From assembly GCA_037893245.1 (NCBI GenBank), contig JBAIAA010000651.1, forward strand, positions 186,001-250,000: a DNA stretch of 64,000 nt, written 5' to 3'. The stretch comes from Crossaster papposus. Its lineage: Eukaryota; Echinodermata; Asteroidea; Velatida; Solasteridae. Positions 60,455-64,000 of this stretch are shown piece by piece. Position 1 is the stretch's first letter, and each line of letters begins with the position of its first letter. The notes beneath the pieces are model-generated. The model saw only the letters and a list, made by a program, of their open reading frames with translations. It had not been told where the DNA came from and made no database searches. The position numbers were made by a program, and so were the translations under genes.

Positions 60455-60625
60455 CTCTGTTCACACTACAGCCCGTCAACCTCGGGTTAAACTTAACCCT
60501 CGGGTGAACTCGCTGCCGCCCGGGTTGAGTTTTGGGTTCTTCAACTCTGCGTTCACCCCTGTGTCGTTTTACACTTGCTTCGTGCAAACCGATTGAAAGT
60601 CTGAACCCTAGTGTGGGGGAGGGTT
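60455..60625. mobile_element. Dispersed element, CTCGCTGCCGCC family, copy 2
   Basis: CCTCGGGTTAAACTTAACCC, TCGGGTGAACTCGCTGCCGC, TCTGCGTTCACCCCTGTG and CACTTGCTTCGTGCAAACC match 57120-57250. Confidence 0.6.
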
Positions 60626-60720
60626 ACGTTCAATTTGAGAAAAATTTAGTTTCAAAATAACTTTTCCAAATAATACAATGTATGTTATTCATTTTTGTTT
60701 TAAATCCTGTCTGAATATAG

Positions 60721-60843
60721 ATATTAACGAGTGTCGTATTCAAAATGGCGGCTGTACTGCATCGTGCAGTAATTCACAAGGAAGCTTTGTGTGCGAGTGT
60801 CCGATGGGAAAGAAGCTGCACTCGGACGGCAGAACGTGCATAG
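60721..60843 (+). CDS. Exon 6: calcium-binding EGF domain
   Basis: The acceptor CTGAATATAG precedes it and the donor GTGAGC follows; 123 nt, phase 1-1. Joined, it reads DINECRIQNGGCTASCSNSQ then GSFVCECPMGKKLHSDGRTC. It has six canonical cysteines, a D-I-N-E calcium-binding start and a Cys-x-Asn-x4-Phe-x-Cys hydroxylation motif. A frameshifted partial copy lies 27 bases downstream. Confidence 0.95.
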   Translation: MLTSVVFKMAAVLHRAVIHKEALCASVRWERSCTRTAERA

Positions 60844-60870
60844 GTGAGCGTTCGAAGAGGACTTGTTTAG

Positions 60871-60941
60871 ATATTATAATGAGTGTCGTATTCAAAATGG
60901 CGGCTGTACTGCATCGTGCAGTAATTCACAAGAAGCTTTGG
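60871..60941 (+). pseudogene. Partial, frameshifted copy of exon 6
   Basis: ATATTATAATGAGTGTCGTA onwards repeats the first 70 or so bases of exon 6, with a 2-base insertion near the start (ATTAACGAG became ATTATAATGAG), a 1-base deletion (CAAGGAAGC became CAAGAAGC) and then divergence after GAAGCTTTG. It starts right after TTTAG, at the exon boundary. The frame is broken and no donor follows at the right place, so it should not be spliced productively. Confidence 0.88.
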
Positions 60942-61373
60942 CAGCTAGTGGCTGCAAAGTGGGCCGCAGCACCTTGTAAAAACTCTTACAAAGAGGTGCT
61001 ACATAATGGGTCTCATATTCCCGGCGCAAACTGGTTAAGAAATGGCTCACGACCATTGAGAAAATTCCCATCTTGCTTCACATTACAGTGGCAACCAAGT
61101 TATAACTCTGTAGATCAGCGCAATTTACATGCAACTAGTGCGACACACACATCACTGGGTGTACTTAGCTTGTGAGACGGTGTAACAACACGCACTTCCT
61201 AGACGCACACACAGTCTAACCACACCCGATACATGACCTACATTTAAAATCAATTTTGGGTTTATCCCTAACGTCACACAATATTATAAAATTTGAAAGG
61301 GGTGGGGTTGTAACCTTTGCCTTTCGTTGGTCTGGTACCACAGCTTTATCAATTTGTCTTGCTTGGTTTGCAG

Positions 61374-61499
61374 CTGACGATCCCTGCCTGATCAGGAAAG
61401 GTGGCTGTGAGCATGACTGCTTATCGCAGCCTAACGGCCACTATACCTGCCAATGCTATAGTGGATTCAGACTGTCACCCAATGGAATGTCATGTGAAC
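61374..61499 (+). CDS. Exon 7: EGF domain (non-canonical calcium site)
   Basis: A long pyrimidine-rich acceptor ending TTTGCAG precedes it and GTGAGT follows; 126 nt, phase 1-1. The frame reads ADDPCLIRKGGCEHDCLSQP, NGHYTCQCYSGFRLSPNGMS then CE. Six cysteines are present. The start DDP lacks the usual D-x-N/D-E and the third-fourth Cys interval (CLSQPNGHYTC) is one residue longer than in exons 5 and 6, so calcium binding is doubtful. Confidence 0.94.
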
Positions 61500-61518
61500 G
61501 TGAGTAGGGTTGTATTGC

Positions 61519-61733
61519 TGGGGCCAATTTCATAAAACGTGTAAGCACAACAAAAATGCTTAGCATGAAAATTAATTCTTAGCAAAAACAGGGTCCAACC
61601 AAAATTTCAAGTGATGTATATTGTTTTGTGAGTAGTATTCAGCTGGTTTTTGCAGTTAACCTGTTTCTACTGAGCAAGACTTTTTTGTGCTAAGCAAATT
61701 TGTGTGCTTACACATTTTATGAAATTGGCTCAA
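61519..61733. mobile_element. GGGGCCAATTTCAT MITE in intron 7
   Basis: It starts TGGGGCCAATTTCATAAAAC, 20 bases after exon 7. The interior has AAATGCTTAGCATGAAAATT and TTTTTGCAGTTAACC, and the right end is CTTACACATTTTATGAAATT then GGCT. Confidence 0.75.
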
Positions 61734-61734
61734 A

Positions 61735-61830
61735 GGTCATCTAGGGGTCATTTGAGGTCGTCATTCAAAAAATGCACAAATGTTGACATTTTAAGAACAG
61801 AGGGATTGACCCCAGGAAAAGGTGACACTT
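61735..61830 (+). repeat. Dispersed repeat shared with 14.40-14.51 kb
   Basis: AAAGGTCATCTAGGGGTCAT, TTGAGGTCGTCATTC and GGGATTGACCCCAGGAAAAG recur in diverged form at about 14402-14510 (AAAGGTCATCTAATGGCCAT, GGGATCGACCGTGGGAAAAG). Confidence 0.6.
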
Positions 61831-61933
61831 GTTACCTAAATTTCGCAATCTTCGAAGAAAAAAAGGTTTTCCTGTTTATTGTTCCAGCAATGATGATTTT
61901 AGTTTCATGTTACTCTCTCTTTTCTCTTCGAAG

Positions 61934-62056
61934 GTGCCTTCTCTTGTCGGATAAATAACGGCGGCTGCCAACATAAATGCATGACCTACGAGGACAGCGT
62001 GCAGTGCAGTTGTAACACTGGTTACGCAGTTATGCCGGATATGAAGGGATGCGTCG
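61934..62056 (+). CDS. Exon 8: EGF domain
   Basis: A TTTTCTCTTCGAAG acceptor precedes it and a GTAAAT donor follows; 123 nt, phase 1-1. The frame reads RAFSCRINNGGCQHKCMTYE then DSVQCSCNTGYAVMPDMKGC. Six cysteines in EGF spacing, NGGCQHKC being typical of MEGF6- and SCUBE-type modules. It lacks the acidic calcium-binding start and the hydroxylation motif. It forms a pair with exon 7 as two non-calcium modules inside the chain. Confidence 0.93.
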
Positions 62057-62181
62057 GTAAATATTGCAGTTTGTTAAAATTCAAAAAAAATTACTAATTT
62101 TGTGATGTCCGATCATATTATGATCTGTTGAAATAGATATGAAGTGGGTTAATAATTATCGGCGTTATTCATGTTTGACAG

Positions 62182-62304
62182 ATAAGAATGAATGTGACCT
62201 TGGTTATAACTCGTGCTCCCACATTTGCCTAAACACGGAGGGTTCGTTTCGCTGCGACTGCCCGGAAGCCCTCAAGCTGAACGACGATGGCGTCTCATGT
62301 TCTT
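62182..62304 (+). CDS. Exon 9: calcium-binding EGF domain
   Basis: The acceptor ATGTTTGACAG precedes it and GTGAGT follows; 123 nt, phase 1-1. The frame reads DKNECDLGYNSCSHICLNTE then GSFRCDCPEALKLNDDGVSC. The D-K-N-E start and CLNTEGSFRC fit calcium-binding EGFs with a hydroxylation site. In place of the usual Gly-Tyr/Phe after the fifth cysteine it has Pro-Glu-Ala-Leu, an odd but tolerable change. A possible reading into the intron stops soon after. Confidence 0.94.
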
Positions 62305-62451
62305 GTGAGTATAACAGAGCAGGCTTAACGTGTAATATACGTCAAAGTTTCGCCGGGGTGGGCACAATAGGCACCCTGGCCTCATGGCATTTACAAATTT
62401 GTGGCTTCTGTCTAGCGCCTCCGAACAAAGATGGGGAACCGCCAATACAGG

Positions 62452-62482
62452 GCTAGATAGCTCAGTTGGTAGAGCACTTCTT
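62452..62482 (+). repeat. tRNA-like SINE head fragment
   Basis: GGGCTAGATAGCTCAGTTGG then TAGAGCACT matches the A-box side of the tRNA-like sequence at 48967. No B-box follows at the right distance, so only the 5' end remains. Confidence 0.5.
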
Positions 62483-62883
62483 TTCTTCATAAGATAAGTT
62501 GTTTGCGGTAGCATCGTTTGGTAAATTATCTTTTGTGAGTTGTGTGGTTCTGAAAAAAAATTGAGGGAACTCGGCATTTCGGACAGTATGCTCTGCCTGT
62601 CGTCAGGAGATTGGGAGATTCCAACGATGAAGCGGGGTTGTATGGAGTCTGGAAGCGATGAAGCGTGAGAAGGATTAAACTCTATCTAAGGTACTCAAGC
62701 TGACGTGGATGATGCTGGATGCATCACTGAGGCGTGTCAGTGTGAAGGAAGGGTGCGAAGGGGAAGGTTGCCAAGGGGAAAGTTGCCAAGGGCATAGAGG
62801 ACACATCGGACTGGGAGGTGATGATGGGGCGCCAGATGTCACTGATGGAGAAACAGATGTCATGGGGAACCGTGTTGTAAATT

Positions 62884-63273
62884 CAGAGTTGTATTCGAAT
62901 CCCTGCAAGTCCTTTCACAAGTCCAGTCACAAGTCCTTTCACAAGTCCAGTCACAAGTCCTTTCACAAGTCCAGTCGCAAGTCCAGCCGCAAGTCCAGCC
63001 ACAAGTCCAGCCACAAGTCCAGTCACAAGTCCAGTCACAAGTCCAGTCACAAGTCCAGTCACAAGTCCAGTCACAAGTCCAGTCACAAGTCCAGTCACAA
63101 GTCCTTTTATAAAGCCAGTCGCAAGTAACTGGTTGAACAATGACAAAGGAATGCTTTTGTTAACAGTTCATCTGAATAGCTAGTGACTTGACTTGAGACT
63201 GAAGGACTTGTGATGGACTTGCAGGGACTTGTGGGGACTTGCGGGGACTTGCAGGGACTCGAATACAACTCTA
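62884..63273. mobile_element. Inverted-repeat element with internal CAAGTCC minisatellite
   Basis: Ends of about 28 bases (AGAGTTGTATTCGAATCCCT at left; GGGACTCGAATACAACTCT at right) are inverses with one mismatch. Inside are the 12-bp array, then AATGACAAAGGAATGCTTTT and more GGACTTG units in the inverse orientation (63206-63255). A reverse relative lies at 23695-23990. Confidence 0.8.
62905..63127 (+). repeat. 12-bp minisatellite (CACAAGTCCAGT), about 18 units
   Basis: Units vary by CAGT/CTTT/CAGC at the end. The last unit decays to TATAAAGCCAGTCGCAAG. Low-complexity Ser/His/Lys ORFs on + and Gly/Leu/Val ORFs on - are artefacts. Confidence 0.9.
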
Positions 63274-63364
63274 GTGTAAATATACCACATGGTGCTAGCT
63301 TTTGTTACCATGCAAACCTTCGTTATTTTCTTCATGAAAGCTATTGAACCCATTTTACCAACAG

Positions 63365-63508
63365 CTAAAGGGGTCGTGGAGATCATCCCGGTCAACGCCT
63401 GTAAGAGCCTGCGCTGCCAGCACAACTGTACTCTGACCTCTGCCGGCAACGGACTGTGTACGTGCCCGATAGGCTTCAAGCTACTAGGTGATGAATCGTC
63501 ATGCGGCG
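63365..63508 (+). CDS. Exon 10: EGF domain with N-terminal linker
   Basis: The acceptor CCATTTTACCAACAG ends at 63364 and the GTAAGA donor follows 63508; 144 nt, phase 1-1. With T from exon 9 the frame reads SKGVVEIIPVNACKSLRCQH, NCTLTSAGNGLCTCPIGFKL, LGDESSCG. It has six EGF cysteines, preceded by a hydrophobic linker of about 11 residues absent in the other modules. No calcium-binding start. A second in-frame AG at 63369-63370 would remove two residues. The donor shows the gene continues beyond the window. Confidence 0.92.
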
Positions 63509-63750
63509 GTAAGAAGAAATGCTGTCAAGAACAATTGACCTATCGCCATTCACGACCATTATCCAATCATAACATCTGTTGAACATCACATGATATTCCA
63601 AATCTTGATGGGTAAAGTTGTCTAAGGAGCTTTGCTAACTCACTAACGACGATAGGTTAATTAGTTGTGCAAGTCCCCTTGCCCCATAATTTGCCAAAAA
63701 CGTTACTGTCCACCAAAAAGTGGCCGCTTTTACAACTATGTCCTTTCTGT

Positions 63751-63862
63751 CATGTGCACACGTAAATATTTTTGTTTTCGTTTCTAATATATTCAAACCA
63801 ACCCTTTAAAAAAAAATATATTCGGTTGATGGTCATATATTATCTTTTTACGAAGTTAGTCA
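63751..63862 (+). repeat. Dispersed repeat with ATATTCGGTTGATG block, second copy
   Basis: CATGTGCACACGTAAATATT, TCTAATATATTCAAA, TATATTCGGTTGATGGTCAT and AGTTAGTCATTTC follow the order at 59895-60020. A poly-A run (about 63874-63900) follows. Confidence 0.65.
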
Positions 63863-64000
63863 TTTCTAAACTAGAAAAAAAAAAAAAAAAAAAAAAAAAA
63901 TGATGGGCTTGGACAGGTCTGACATTTTCAAAATTTATTTTGAAATTACTGCAAAACCAAATTATTTCTCTGTTTCGTTGTTTCCTCCTGATAAATTGCC

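Noticed and set aside
61256..61372. Extending exon 7 upstream to an ATG at 61256
   Set aside because: The upstream part has intron-like composition and a strong pyrimidine tract with CAG at 61371-61373; phase matches exon 6 only if splicing occurs there.

Overview
This is a eukaryotic, intron-dominated window of AT-rich DNA packed with short non-autonomous transposons, tRNA-derived SINE fragments, decayed mariner copies and minisatellites. The only gene I can support is on the + strand. Its domain types (an EMI domain followed by a chain of EGF and calcium-binding EGF modules, one module per phase-1 exon) are animal-specific. The repeat style, with many small palindromic MITEs, suggests an invertebrate deuterostome, most likely an echinoderm such as a sea star. 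That placement is inference.

The gene is a secreted or extracellular-matrix protein resembling MEGF6 or other EMI/EGF proteins. I rebuilt ten exons from splice sites and reading phase: signal peptide plus Gln/Gly-rich segment (3139-3431), EMI first half (4563-4700), EMI second half (6028-6137), a non-calcium EGF (34611-34715), then six further EGF exons (58778-58900, 60721-60843, 61374-61499, 61934-62056, 62182-62304, 63365-63508). The joined frame stays open for about 469 residues and every junction phase matches. The last exon ends at a splice donor, so the gene continues past the window. Two introns are very large (about 28.5 kb and 24 kb); the EGF exons at the 3' end are close together.

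Layout: 1-3138 is upstream DNA with no recognisable gene. 3.1-6.2 kb holds exons 1-3. 6.2-34.6 kb is intron 3, with MITE families, 54-bp terminal-repeat arrays (12.0 and 28.8 kb), a SINE nested in a MITE (32.5 kb), a mariner remnant (26.7 kb) and a perfect 12-bp array of about 29 units (33.9 kb). 34.7-58.8 kb is intron 4, with a block-patterned 18-bp array (41.0 kb), two mariner remnants, a MITE with perfect 34-bp inverted ends nested in another MITE (47.6 kb), a Mutator-like foldback element with a 9-bp target duplication (49.8 kb) and a hAT-like MITE (56.2 kb). 58.8-63.5 kb is the EGF exon cluster, interleaved with more MITEs, a frameshifted partial copy of exon 6, a 40-base G run and a CAAGTCC minisatellite inside an inverted-repeat element.

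The recurring theme is nested non-autonomous elements, several of which have seeded tandem arrays. No prokaryotic or viral system, CRISPR array or operon is present.
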